This document shows positions 43,655-54,900 of a stretch of DNA of 64,000 bases, piece after piece. Location of the stretch: assembly GCA_027923505.1 (NCBI GenBank), contig BROI01000003.1:62001-126000 (forward strand), given 5' to 3'. The position numbers and the translations under genes were made by a program. The DNA comes from Mayamaea pseudoterrestris. Taxonomy: Eukaryota; Bacillariophyta; Bacillariophyceae; Sellaphorales; Sellaphoraceae. Each line of letters starts with the position of its first letter. The first letter of the stretch is position 1. The notes below the pieces were generated by a model. The model did no database searches and was not told where the DNA came from. It saw only the letters and a list, made by a program, of their open reading frames with translations.

Positions 43655-45338
43655 CTAAGTGCTCATTGGCGATGCATTCGCCAATTGTTGGAGCGTCCAT
43701 ATATATTTGGCAGGAACATGATGTTGTAAATCAAACATTCCGGGACGGATATGCAACCACAAGTAATTGGCGGGAGACTCCTCGCGTAGAGATACGACCC
43801 GTTTTTGATTACGACCGGATAACGATAGCCGCAGTATGCGTCCGGGTGGCACCAGCTTTTCGTTTGCCATGCTCTTTTGCAAACCTAGATGTGTGTCTGT
43901 ACACCAACTGAGATCTTCGTCCGACATATTTGCAATGCTGCCTCGACAAGTCGCGACGATGCGGCTCCGCAGACTAGGATCGGCGCAAAGATTGGATACT
44001 GCTGCTCCAATGTCTGATATATGCCCAAAGCTGAGACGCGAGAACGGGTCGCCATCCATCAAGACGGAAACAATGTTGGCATCTCGAATTGACTCCCAAT
44101 CGTCAAAGGAAACCACACATGGTGCTCCATAGATATACACTGCAGTTGCAGTCGTTACAGTGTCTTGCAAAAGTAATTTGAGCAGCGCGCAGACGCCACC
44201 GCCCATGGAGTGTCCAACGAGTACAAGCGAATACTCCGGATTAGCCTTTAGTTCTTCATGTATCAATTCTTGCACAGCGTCCTTCAGCAACCGAGCAGCC
44301 TGTAGCATGCCATGATGAGCGCGGATAACTCTCTTTTCTCTAGTGCTGTAAAAAATGCCGGGCCGCACAAGCTCCACTTGAGCCTCGTCGGGCAAGCAGC
44401 ACAGATCCGTCAAAACGTCATGGGCCGACCAAGTCCCTCGCACGCAAAGGACAATGGATTTCTTGACATGGTCACGAGCCAAAAAGTAGCCTGGTCGATG
44501 CGTCTTGGAAGTCCACTCCTGCGCAATAATGTCGTCATGCGACAAGTTGGTATGAGCGAGGATGGTGGCAATGTCTCCACCAAGGGAAAGGCGACGATTC
44601 CAGGCTAGATCAAGCTTCCAGCCGTAGGCTGCATTTGCAAAAATGGCATAGTAGGCAAGATCCTGCAATAGCTCTGGTTCAATGGTAGACGAAGCGCTCT
44701 TGTCATCTTTCTCAGCTTGCAGTCGTTGCTCCTCTTGCTGTAACTCATGATAGAGCGCCGCCTTCTGCAAACGAGCCAGTGCATACAGCGACTTTAAAAT
44801 GTCTGGCGTCGAGTATTTCGCCAAGCTCGTCCATAAGCCGTGTGTCTCTCGAAGCATGCATTGCACCGCTTCAAATGCTGCCGCGCGTTCTGGGTTTCGC
44901 TGAAAATAATTGGAAAAAATCTACGAGGCGACGTGAAGAAGAAAAAGGATTAGGGCATGTCTCGTCTAAAGAAGGATGCAGGCATGTAACATAAGTACTT
45001 ACTGGTAGACCTAGTCTGCTAGTCTCTTCAATACTGACTGTCGAGTTTGCAAGCATTTGCTCTTGGCTGTCGTCGTTGGACAGCTTTAAGATGGCACGAG
45101 GAAATCTCCAAACGACGTTGCCTGGCTTGGCAGATGTAGGCAAATCATTGGCATCGTGTCCTCGCATATAATTCGCCCATCTTGGTAGATAGAGAATGAA
45201 TGGGATCTCAAAGGATAAATTCAGTCTTCCACTATCATTTGGTCCGATGCTTTTATTTGCGTTGACATGCATGGAGCATGATGCGATGCAAAAGCCCATC
45301 CATGATGCGATAGTCCACTTTCGTACAAATGGTTTCAT
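43655..45338 (-). CDS. Class 3 lipase, diacylglycerol-lipase-like
   Basis: Two exons: 45338-45003 and 44899-43655 (103-bp intron, GTAAGT ... TTTTCAG); 526 aa. An alternative in-frame acceptor at 44921 (CGTAG) would add seven residues. A helical region (about 115-190) precedes the alpha/beta-hydrolase core: VLCVRGTWSAHDVLTDLCC, the nucleophile elbow LVLVGHSMGGGVCALL near 342, YIYGAPCVV, the aspartate in VLMDGDPFSRLSFGH and a C-terminal DLQHHVPAKYI histidine. This order is typical of lipase class 3/DAGL-like enzymes that cleave diacylglycerol or related lipids. A weak hydrophobic stretch near 10-25 (WMGFCIASCSMHV) may be a membrane contact, but four DAGL-type transmembrane helices are absent. 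Confidence 0.83.
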
Positions 45339-45688
45339 AAATTCGAATTTAAAATACTGCGACAGACGTTATAACTCATCGCTCTCGACTCAATGGAAGC
45401 TAATTGTCTGGCAAGCAGCGGCGCAACTTGATGGGGTTTTGTCTTTTGTCAAGGTCGTTTGTCAGAAGAATATGTGACCCGCTACGACATTTGTAGAACC
45501 CGCTACGACTTTTTTCGTTGCCGGTACGACTTAGATTTTACGCAAGTTGCGACGACCGCAACTTTTGCCGCAAGCCCATTGCCCTGCGGGACCACCAGGC
45601 ATCATCCGGTGATTAAGACGTGTTGCAGGACCTTATTGCACCATTTGTTAGCATTCATTTCGTTTGAAACACTTTTAACAGCAGCAAC
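45339..45688. promoter_or_regulatory. Divergent promoter region with CGCTACGAC repeats
   Basis: Between the lipase start and the small membrane-protein gene. It has three near-repeats, CCGCTACGAC (45479-45488), CCCGCTACGACTT (about 45500-45512) and GCCGGTACGACTT (45522-45534), spaced about 22 bp apart. They look like a clustered binding site related to the GGTAC boxes elsewhere. Confidence 0.4.
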
Positions 45689-46162
45689 ATGTCATCGTAT
45701 CCAACGACAAACTCCGAGTCAATGGAAGCTGCTGGCAGATCCAGCAACAATCATGGATCGTGGCTCCCAATGGCTGCCTTGATCATGCTGCTATTGATCA
45801 GATGGCTGTATTTTGGAGCAGGAGACATTCCGACGAGATTTCGACGGTGGAGTAAACTGCAGGTGCGTGCAGCTGCTGCTGTGAGAAATTTTAAAGCTTG
45901 AGTGAAAGCTACTTAACGAGACTATCGATTAACTAAGCTGCAACTGTCATCGGTGATTTTTAAAACGAATTGTTAATATTCTGCAAAATGTTTCTCATCG
46001 ATCGGGTCTCGACCTTTCTCCTCTCACCCTCGCATCACTCGTCGTCGTTGCCCATTGCAGAGCCTTCGACTACGACAATCGCTTGGATTTCGCGACAATA
46101 GTGTCTACAAGTCGGGAGCTGCTGGGCACGGTGCCAGCGCTAAGGTCAAGAGACAAGGGTGA
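45689..46162 (+). CDS. Small single-pass membrane protein, two exons
   Basis: Exon 1 is 45689-45862 and exon 2 is 46061-46162, joined in phase 0 across a 198-bp GTGCGT...TTGCAG intron; 91 aa. The N-terminus is polar (MSSYPTTNSESMEAAG), a transmembrane helix lies at about 26-41 (LPMAALIMLLLIRWLY), and the C-terminus is basic (IPTRFRRWSKLQ, SLRLRQSLGFRDNS, KVKRQG). The basic cytosolic tail after the helix suggests an organelle or ER membrane protein. I do not recognise the family. If the intron were retained the frame would stop 12 codons later. The gene is supported only by coding look and splice-site fit. Confidence 0.5.
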
Positions 46163-48067
46163 TTGAAAGACGAGTGAACGGCACGTAAAAGGTAAGCCCT
46201 CTCTCAATATCTGGTGCATTGATTACGGAAGGCCGCTTTGCATGACACTTGCAGCGAACTGAATGTTTATACAGTTTTTCTGATTGAATTACGGCCCTCC
46301 CAGAGTGTATCGCTGGGCCCTCCATATGACCATTCCGATTGAGCATCCGCGAGAATGGACAGTTACGGGGCCTACAATTACTCAAGACCTGGAGCAATGT
46401 TTGATTCATTACACCATATTGTTCACTCATCATTTCCTCTAGTCATTTCTTTAGATACCAATAATTGACGTTACTCGCAACACCGTTGATGCTTCATGGG
46501 GTGCCAGTAGTGGACACGGTTTACGACCTCCAGGCATCGAGCTAGCGGCAGCTTAATCGCCCAAAGCTCATATAGGAGCAACAAATCTCTCATAGAATGT
46601 GTGTCGAGTATAATTGCGTGCTTGAAAACGTTTTGAGTATGTACTTTTATTTCTTTGGCTCAAGCTATTAGCGATTCACTTGCTTGCTTGATCGAACCTT
46701 TGCCATTCCTTGCTGCAATACGTCAAAGATCGGCACCGGGAGGAAGGCGCAACGGAAGAAAGACTTCCTTTTTTATTCTAGCGAGCAGAACATGCTCGAG
46801 CAATGAAGTGATTCATCGGGGATCAGCAATGAGACAAAGCTCGTACAATCGCAAGACATGGCCCCGTGCGACGAGATCTCTTTAAAAAGAGGATCTTTGC
46901 CCATAGTATGCATCATTCCTATTGCCTAGTGCAACAGCATCTTGATTGTAGCGCGGTGCCTCGACAGGGTATATTGGTCTCGGGCGGGCAAATCGCTAAC
47001 AAACCATCCATTTCTGTCGCGTGAGCTAATCCTGAGCCAGCAACCGCCCACGACAGTGTAGCGAGTACAGCTTGCGTTCCCCAATGGCCATGTGGTGCAA
47101 GATCTTGTGGCGCTGCGGAGAATCGCGTCCAATCATTGTAGAAACAACGTCAACATGGAAATTTTCGTTCTAATTCAACTCAGTTTAAGTCCTCGTCGAG
47201 TTCCAATGCGTGTCCTTGTCGAAATCCAATGCGCGGTAGGTCGAGCGATTGAACCGTACCATTTCCATGGTTGCCCTTGTTCTTAGTAGAAAGCTGGAGC
47301 TCATGGCGTGCGCCGTGTCATTGCTTTTGCCCGCTTTTCATTTGGATTTCCACTCATACTTCACGCGGAACAAGCATGCTCGTGCCTTAGCCAATAGTTT
47401 GCCGCAAGCTCCAAACGAGTCGAGGTTCGGAGCGACGCGGATATGCTTGTAAAGACTTTCATCGTTTCGAAAGGGAACGTTTCTGTCCATGTCTTCATCG
47501 TTACAAACTCCCGTTCACTCAGTACCGGTAGGAGATACCATTGGGTACAATGACAGTTCTCGGGCTATTCTTCACGAACGCTAGTATATATCGCTATTCG
47601 CCAAGACATATGATCGATCTTGGCATGATTAATTGCGAATTTATAGGGCTATTTATCATGATTGATCCACCCAGCGATGAATTTGATTGCCGGGCATCTA
47701 CGCTTCTTGTCATTAGAGTGTTCTCGCAGCCAATGTTGTGTCGCGTGTCGTGTCATGATGACGTACTTCATGTCTCATTCATGACTCATTTGATTTTGTG
47801 TCGCGACACGGAGTTAACCTTTAACCTTACGGTCTGACAAATTCGCTCGTTTTTGTCGCATGCCAAAAATCGGATGCAACACGAACAGCCTTCGTGTCGG
47901 GTCCATTGCACCTACCATAACTTGACTAATAAAGGGACTGCTACTATACTACTATATTCAATAGAAAGCCAAGATCACCCGCTACAAGTTAAGCTAATCA
48001 GAAGTAGATTTGGTCATGTTTCGCTATACTTGTGGAGCGTCAAAGTTTGGTCATTTCCGTGTCGTGA
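46163..48067. other. Gene-poor stretch
   Basis: About 1.9 kb without a supportable gene; short frames of 60-98 codons on both strands lack good starts or family features. An ACCGGTAGG box lies at 47524. Sequence such as TGTCGCGTGTCGTGTCATGA (47739-47758) and a GTGTCGCGACACG palindrome near 47798 are locally repetitive. Decayed mobile-element sequence is possible but cannot be shown by eye. Confidence 0.4.
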
Positions 48068-48286
48068 TGGCTCCGTCTTGCACGGTGTCATCGCGCGTGC
48101 GGACGAGTCGCTCGTCGTCTCGTCGTTGTGAACGCTCCTTTTGCTGCATCAACTGCCTCCACTTTCACCAAGAGACCTTTCAATCAGCCAGATATTATAT
48201 ATCAAGTAAAAGGACTTGAAAACACTCCGTCTGCTGGTCATGGTCCCGCTGGAGCAATTGGCCTCGGTTCGCAAAGATTGTCGTAG
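48068..48286 (+). CDS. Candidate 3' exon of a small gene
   Basis: An open frame of 72 codons ends with TAG at 48286 and has no ATG. Its second half reads like a genuine compact protein (FTKRPFNQPDIIYQVKGLEN, TPSAGHGPAGAIGLGSQRLS), better than the other frames nearby. It would need an upstream exon; a GTG-type donor after ATGGCTCCGTCTTGCACG (about 48068-48085) and an acceptor CACCAAG (48164-48170) are possible but weak. I do not recognise it. Confidence 0.22.
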   Translation, partial: WLRLARCHRACGRVARRLVVVNAPFAASTASTFTKRPFNQPDIIYQVKGLENTPSAGHGPAGAIGLGSQRLS

Positions 48287-48907
48287 TGCCGGTGCAGCTG
48301 CCTTGATGGCTCCAATACTTGAACGCATTCTACTGCCAGAGAATACAAAGATGCACACTATAGTTCACGAATTCTTGTTTATTACACTTTACAGCTTGTG
48401 CTAGTCAGATGAAAATGCGCGCGACTGATGAGGCTGCATGCCGCCGGAGGAGAAACCATCAAGCTAGGACTTAAATGACATTTTCATAGCAATATTATAA
48501 AGCTGGATGGTGTTTTGCAGTCTTTCATTTACTTGTAGTCAATCAGCAGCCAAGGCGGCCAAGGCGTTGGTCCCGAGAGGCAGGCACGGCGGCACGGACG
48601 ACGGGTGGTGATTGTTGATGCGACCGATTCAAAACTGCCGCGCCAAGTGACAAAAGTTGGCTTGTGTGCTGGAAAATGACTCATTTGATATTGTATACGT
48701 GGCAATAGTTCGGGCTCATGCGACACGACATGTGACACAACATTGGCTGCGAGAACACTCTATTGAATTACGTCATGCACACGATTATTGGGCGTAGAAT
48801 GGACATCCAATAAGAATGTCAATCTTGGGCCTAAATACTCCGAGAGAACTTTACTGTGGAGCCAACAGTGGAATTCTCTCTGACTCGTCAGTCTTGGTTC
48901 AATAACA
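48287..48907. other. Intergenic upstream of the RRxS-rich gene, no gene seen
   Basis: About 620 bp, no supported frame. TTACGTCAT (48769-48777) is a CRE-like half site about 130 bp before the ATG at 48908. Confidence 0.35.
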
Positions 48908-49855
48908 ATGTCCAGCCCCGGCGAGCCTCGACGCGCCACCTCACTTGCGAGAATTGCCGCCTCCTCATTGCCCATAATATCCATCATTCCTCACACTCAA
49001 CAATACCCCACCCCACGATCAATTCCAATCACCATGTGCAGCGGAAATCCAAGCTACTCGCAATCGGTCGACCATGTTCGGCCGCTGTCGGAGCCTCGGC
49101 GCAAGAGACTCGTTGACTACTCCAAGCGAAAGCCGTCGCAGCAGTCCAATGATGGAAGTCCACCCGTTCAGGAACGGCAGGTTCTTGGCAACAGCCTCCA
49201 TTACGGAAACCATGCAATGGAAGATTTTGAACAAGACAGTGATCATGGCGTGACAAAGGACTCTGATTCTCCTTTCAAGCCGACTCATCGTCAGTCGCTG
49301 CTGGCATCCAGTGCCTCGGTCGCCGCGCCACGAAGAGCAGCACCCAGTCGCACCAAGAGTCTTGACATGATGTACCCAAGCCTTCCGCAACAGACGCGCC
49401 GCCGGGGCAGCAACGACTCCAGTGTGGGAGGACGTCGCTACAGCAATGACGGTGGTGGCGCTCCACTGTCAAACCGCAACGGTCGCCGCTACAGCAACGA
49501 TGGCGTGATTCACACCCGCCGCCGCAACGCTGAAACATCCTATTCAATCATGTCAACGGCGACTCTACTTGAACCAGAGGACGAGACTATTCCGTTGAAC
49601 ATTGATGTTGGTTGTGCCGCTGTGGATCAATTGTACGTGGAACCGCTCGACAATGAGTCCAATCACGATAGCAAGACACCCAAGCGTCGCGGGGGAAAAC
49701 GCAGCAGCAAGCAGCGCCTACGTCCTCCAGCGCCGGATGCCACTGCTGACTTGGATCCCTTGCAGTTTATGCAGCAGTATCAGCAAAAAATGAGACGCCG
49801 GGGAAGTTGCTTGGCCACGAGTGTGCCGGTGTCGAAAGCTACTATGGTAGTCTGA
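48908..49855 (+). CDS. Disordered RRxS-motif-rich protein
   Basis: Single exon, 315 aa, ATG at 48908; a second ATG at residue 43 (MCSGNPSYSQ) is possible. It is almost wholly low-complexity. Repeated basophilic kinase-type sites stand out: RRRGSNDSSVGG, RRYSNDGGG, RRYSNDGVI, RRRGSCLAT, plus SRTKSLDMMYPSLPQQ. The C-terminus has LDPLQFMQQYQQKMRRRGS. The motif set and composition recall the protein at 59752-61686, which has RRSS/RRTS repeats, so both may belong to one lineage-specific group of phosphoproteins. No enzyme domain, leader or membrane segment. Function unknown. Confidence 0.65.
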   Translation: MSSPGEPRRATSLARIAASSLPIISIIPHTQQYPTPRSIPITMCSGNPSYSQSVDHVRPLSEPRRKRLVDYSKRKPSQQSNDGSPPVQERQVLGNSLHYGNHAMEDFEQDSDHGVTKDSDSPFKPTHRQSLLASSASVAAPRRAAPSRTKSLDMMYPSLPQQTRRRGSNDSSVGGRRYSNDGGGAPLSNRNGRRYSNDGVIHTRRRNAETSYSIMSTATLLEPEDETIPLNIDVGCAAVDQLYVEPLDNESNHDSKTPKRRGGKRSSKQRLRPPAPDATADLDPLQFMQQYQQKMRRRGSCLATSVPVSKATMVV

Positions 49856-50127
49856 GGAGTATGACAACGAGACGTTCAATAGATTTGCGCAATACAGTAT
49901 TATGATAAAGCTTAAAGATAAATGCATCGCACTAGCTGTCTGTTCATATAATAGTAAATCGTCATGTTTTGGCGGCAGCACTCGTTGAAGCATACCAGAG
50001 CTAAGACACAAGCTATGTCCCAGCGTTACAAACTGACGCCGCGAACCTCTGCCAACGACCAAGATCGAAGAACCTCAATCGTGAGCACATTTTATTACAA
50101 TACGCCGATACTTGCAAAAGCAGCACG

Positions 50128-50484
50128 ATGCTATCAGTTGTGTCAAGAAGGAATTTGTTTATTTACCGAAGAGCATTGGCGTGCCATTACTCAGTTTCAA
50201 ATCTAGTTGCAAGCGCCAACAGGAGTGGTGATCAGCACGAGTACGATCAGCAGCCATGGCGAAAGAAGCAACTTGATCGCCTTGAAACAAAGTTTACTGC
50301 TTCAGTCGAGACGGAAGAGGAACTGCAGCCTATGTGGAAATCCATGGAGAGTCGAGTGAAGCAGCGGCGACCGCGGACTATACAAGAGACTGGCGGAAAG
50401 AGCGGACGAGCAAATGTCAAGCAGACGGAGGAGGATGCATGGCTTGAGGCAGGTTTGTATGATGAACTTCAGAAAGAAAAGTGA
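50128..50484 (+). CDS. Small conserved-looking protein, probable mitochondrial presequence
   Basis: Single exon, 118 aa, ATG at 50128. Residues 1-30 are free of acidic residues and contain several Arg (MLSVVSRRNLFIYRRALACH), typical for mitochondrial import. The mature part is charged: WRKKQLDRLETKFTAS, LQPMWKSMESRVKQRRPRTI, ETGGKSGRANVKQTEEDAWL, EAGLYDE. The block from PMWKSMESR to EAGLYDE resembles small stramenopile proteins I have seen without function. It ends 69 bp from the 3' end of the TPR gene, tail to tail. Confidence 0.6.
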   Translation: MLSVVSRRNLFIYRRALACHYSVSNLVASANRSGDQHEYDQQPWRKKQLDRLETKFTASVETEEELQPMWKSMESRVKQRRPRTIQETGGKSGRANVKQTEEDAWLEAGLYDELQKEK

Positions 50485-50553
50485 ACTAGAAAGATATAGT
50501 AAAATTTATATAATTTGAAAATATACACGTTCGTTTGCGAGATATCCTAGCAC

Positions 50554-51675
50554 TTAGTTTGTCTGAAGCCGAACACTTGTTGGACACTTTGTTTTGGCTT
50601 TGTTGTTAGCTTTCCGAATGGCACACTCCACCTTTGCAATGCTCGTCATGACAGCGACGTATCGAGGATTGCTCGTATCTGTCTTTAAACGATCATAAAC
50701 GTCGCGCGTTGTCGCGTAGCTTTCCCAAGCATCTTGCAACTCTCCTCGCGCCTCACGCACCATACTGACGTTGAACAAGGAGTTCGCGACTTCGAAATGT
50801 ATAGGACCATGCATTCGCCGAAGAATGCCTAAAGATTTCGTGAAACTGACCATGGCAGCATCGTATTCACCCATATTGAGCTGGACGTAACCAATCAAGT
50901 CGAGTGTCTGCACAGCGAATGCATTATTCTGACCGTAAGCTTGCTTTGTCAAGGTCCATGCTTCACTCAAGACTGTCTTTGCTTCTTCCAAGTTGTTTTG
51001 CTGGCATTCTACCTGGCCAATGTTATACAAAGCGTTGGCCATGTCTTTTGCGCTGCCATTCTTCATTCGCAGGTCTTGGAGAGCCAACTGGTAGTATTTC
51101 AGGGACGTGGTTAAATCACCACGTAGATTCGCACAGTTACCAAGATTACTTAATGTATCGGCTATCAGCAACTTGGGTGCCAGCTTCTCTTTCATAGCAA
51201 GTGATTCTTCCAAGCACTGATGTGCTAGTAGCAAATTTCCGAGCTGGAGATATGCTGCGCCAATGTTTCCCAATGCCAACGCCACACCTATATACTTTTC
51301 ACCAACCATGGCACATTGCATGCTGAGTGCCATTTCAAATTCGCGCAATGCTTTGTTATACCGGCGATCCTGATACATTTTTACGCCAGTTTCCATGTGT
51401 CGACTCCCGATGTAATTTTGCTCGAGGATGGATTTACAATTAATGGTGTCGCTGGTGTTGCTAAAGGTTTTGCATGTTGCGTTTCTAGTTCTCTGAGTAT
51501 CTATCGATCGATTTGTACTGTTATTATCTCTTGCATCAATGACGGAGATGTGTACTTCCCGAACCTTTGGCTTGTCACCTTTATTTGTCTTTGCAGCGTC
51601 GGTCGGCTTTTCCTGGAACAAGTCAATGCCTCTCGAGACTATGCCGCCGCGAGCACTTTGCAGCTGAGAAACCAT
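50554..51675 (-). CDS. TPR protein, kinesin-light-chain-like
   Basis: Single exon, 373 aa, ATG at 51675. The first 90 residues are polar and probably disordered. About 95-350 is a run of six tetratricopeptide repeats of the kinesin light chain/TPR_12 type: YNKALREFEMALSMQCAMVG, VALALGNIGAAYLQLGNLLL, ADTLSNLGNCANLRGDLTTS, ANALYNIGQVECQQNNLEEA, LDLIGYVQLNMGEYDAAMVS and EVANSLFNVSMVREARGELQ. Such domains bind partner proteins. There is no kinesin-light-chain coiled coil, so a transport role is not implied. The tail ends in a Lys-rich segment. Confidence 0.82.
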   Translation of the reverse strand: MVSQLQSARGGIVSRGIDLFQEKPTDAAKTNKGDKPKVREVHISVIDARDNNSTNRSIDTQRTRNATCKTFSNTSDTINCKSILEQNYIGSRHMETGVKMYQDRRYNKALREFEMALSMQCAMVGEKYIGVALALGNIGAAYLQLGNLLLAHQCLEESLAMKEKLAPKLLIADTLSNLGNCANLRGDLTTSLKYYQLALQDLRMKNGSAKDMANALYNIGQVECQQNNLEEAKTVLSEAWTLTKQAYGQNNAFAVQTLDLIGYVQLNMGEYDAAMVSFTKSLGILRRMHGPIHFEVANSLFNVSMVREARGELQDAWESYATTRDVYDRLKTDTSNPRYVAVMTSIAKVECAIRKANNKAKTKCPTSVRLQTN

Positions 51676-51994
51676 GGCAAGCAGCGGTCAAAGTACAGCT
51701 TAATTAATGCCAGATGAAGCTCGGTCTATAGAATAAAGAAGCGCCGCGTAGGATGGGAGTGGTGTCACCCACGTCGTCTCGAACCTCAACAACGAAAAGG
51801 TGAGGAAACGGATGAGCATAACCGTTGAGTGGTGTCGCCACAGAGTTACTTAACGAAAATAGCGACGTTGGGACTCGGCTCGCTCGTGAGGTAAACCAGT
51901 GCGACGCAGGCTACTTGGCCGACAGTCGCAACAAAATCACTGTATGCAGTTCCCTCATGGCGAAAATATATCCAAGTAAGTGAGTTCTACCTAT
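51676..51994. other. Intergenic, promoter of the TPR gene
   Basis: About 320 bp upstream of the TPR gene and downstream of the 1084-aa gene. It contains two similar stretches, GTGGTGTCACCC (about 51760) and GTGGTGTCGCC (about 51828). No supported gene. Confidence 0.35.
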
Positions 51995-54900
51995 CTAGGA
52001 CTTGCTATCTGTCACTGCCATTTCGGCTTTCTTCACTTGACTTTCAAGAACACGAGCAAGACGACCTACCAAAAAGTCGTAAGCAGACTCAAATACACCA
52101 TTGTCATCGTAGACACCAACATTCCTATCGACTGCTTCAATATCTCGGTATCTTTCACTCGTCTGCGTTGCTTGAGTTACCTTATCCTCTCCGTTCCAAC
52201 CGTTGCCAGTCTTTTTCTTGGGCTTCTGTCGTTTGGGTTTCGTCTTACCCAGCTCATGGTCTGCAGCAGAGTTTGATACTTCGGCAAGTGCACTGACACT
52301 TCCTTTCGTAGTCCTTGCTTTCTCCAATTTTTGCTTACCATTAGTAAGGCCATTGTTCTTGCTCTCCAGAGCACCGTCTTTGACGATTGAAGGAGTCTTT
52401 GATAAATTCTTGCCGTTGCGAGACGAGCGCGGGGCGCTCTCCAACACTTTAACAGTGCTATCCGCTGTTAACGGTGCAATCGCCTTTATTACTCCATTCA
52501 AATCCATTGGCATCTGAGTGACTGAGCTATTTAAACAAGTCGAGGGAAGTTGCGTAGCGTCACCCTCGTCCAATATATCTGACGCTGCGGGTTCGAGCTT
52601 GATCTGGGCGGCATCAGTCGGCAAATGAGTAACAGAGATACCAATACTGTCAGCGAGTATTTCAGTCCCGTCCTTCTCCTCCGCGCCAATTGAACCTACG
52701 TCGTTAACCTCATTCTGAGCAGCACCCGGCGCAGCCAGCACCGCATCGACGGAGGTCGGTTGGTCATCGGATGGAGCATACCTTGTTCCATCGGCCAATG
52801 ACTGAGACACAATCTCCCCGTTCGCTGTTGATATGGTAGTGACGCTATTGGCTTTGATGTCATCCTCGATACCGGATGCATCTGCCTCGAGAGTTAGGTT
52901 GGCAGACTTCTTAGTTCTCTTCTTGGACTTCTTTTTTGCTTTTACCCCGTCATCGTTTATTTGCTTCTGCTCGCCCAGATCGGCTGTAAGGCTTTTCATC
53001 AGCTCTTTCTCAGCTGTATCAGCTCGCCATTCATCAACATACGTAGATAAATGCTGAAAAAGAAGGACAACCAAGATACAGCCCGCTCGGTGTTCTTCTT
53101 TCCCTGGGTGACAAGGAGCATCTGTCACAAATGTATCTTCTGCCTCATCCGACATTGCCCGTAGAAGATTACAAGGCATGTGCAAAGGTGCAGAAGAGCT
53201 TTGCATCGATGGGTGCATCATTGGTCTACAGTAAGGTCGTGAGATCGTCCAGAAATCTGTACACACTTCTTCGCAGAGGCGAAAACTTGATCGCAAAGAA
53301 TCGAGCGAATGCGGAATGCACAGGTTGTCTAAAAACCGAAGAGCAGAAGCTCGCATCGAAAAGTCGTCGCTGACGCCGATGCTAAAAAAGGCAGAGTCCT
53401 CCCGTGGCATGGTAGTCGTATGATTGACACCTTCCAGCGCCTGAACAACATTCAGCAACGACGCACGTAGCTGCTCCAATTGCATATCATGCTCATGCTC
53501 CATTTTCTGCGCGGTTGGAAAGTGACAAGTCACTGTGCAACGACACAAGTCGCCAATAAACGTTTCCCACATTCGGTCGGTCTGTTCTAGCGAGTGGAGC
53601 ATCGGCGAGACGCGTCTAGCTTTGTTACAAAAAATGTCCCTCGTGAATAATTTATGCCGCACTGTAGTTTGTGGTTCGATAGAAATACCAAAAATCCCTG
53701 CCGGTACTTCCGTATGAGCGATATTGTAAACAACCTCTTCAAGCAATTGAATCGCAACTAACTTCTTGCCCACCAGTGCGCGATAAGCACCTCTCATCTT
53801 CTTGGAAGTGAGGATAGTCGGAAAAACACCTTGGGGACTTACGCATTCTTGCCAAAGCTGCTCATATTCCGCAACAGAGTCGACACAACCTTTAAAATAT
53901 TGCATGAGCGCATTCAACAGTTCCTCGATGTGCAGCTTCAATTCAGATTCGCCTTTAGCTTCAGCTCGACCGCCCATCGAAAATGCGGCAGCCGTAGCAA
54001 TATGTGCCGCCAGCAGCGGCTGAATCATCTTGCAACGCACCAGATGAAAAAGCTCGTTAAGTTCTTTGTCAATAGAATCGAGTACCGCAAAGGTGAGTGT
54101 ATCAAGGTCTTTCGTCAAAGTCGTTTCCGTCCGGTGCCATTTCAGCTCCAATTCTCTAACGTCGCGCAACACTGTGTTACGAATCTCGTCCCATTCTCGG
54201 CCCCTCGCTTTACTCATGCCGATAATGGCCTCGACTTTTTGCTTTGTTAGTTCTATGACTTTGTAATCCATTTTGCTCAATCGTTCATCCTGAGTAAATC
54301 CTAGCGCAAGCACATGGTCGTGCATCAAGTCAAGAATCGCTTGAAGCACTTCATGGTTGCTGCCATCCAATGGTACTTGCAGAGCCCAGTATAAATCGCC
54401 ATTTGTTTTCTCCAATCCATCTAAACGTTCAAACCGCAAGCGGCAACCAGCATTCAGTGACAGCAGGCCTTCCTCCATGGCCATGTAGTCAAAAGACGCC
54501 GCTGGCTTTTGGTCAAGACAAATTTGAGCACGATGTGATATAAATCGATTCATTCGTTCCTTGCAATCTTTGCAACGAATGTTGCTAATGGACTTGACCA
54601 AGTCAGAGTGAGAAATGCGAATGGTACTAAACCCTGTCTCGATAGTGGAAAATTGGTCCATGTAAAGTGAAACGTCTTGATCTTCCATCTTGGCAAGAAG
54701 GTGATCGAGAAAGGCGTCAAAATGGTGATGCCGTATGCGATGCGACCGGGAGGTAGGCGGCCCCGTTTCGAGTGCCTGCTCAAGCATTAGAGGTGCACCT
54801 TCTTCTCGTGTATCCGTCGACTCGGTTGCGTCAATTTCCTGCGTAGCATGCGGCTCCTCCTCCCGCTCTTTTCCATCAAATGCAATAGTTTCTACATTCC

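Noticed and set aside
44900-44920. Alternative acceptor adding seven residues to the lipase
   Set aside because: The downstream TTTTCAG has the better pyrimidine tract; the upstream CGTAG remains possible and is noted with the gene.
46926-47132. Short minus-strand text GHWGTQAVLATLSWAV recalling the zinc-binding part of a retroelement integrase
   Set aside because: Too short and too diverged to name a family; no terminal repeats or other element parts are seen nearby. At most a very old fossil.
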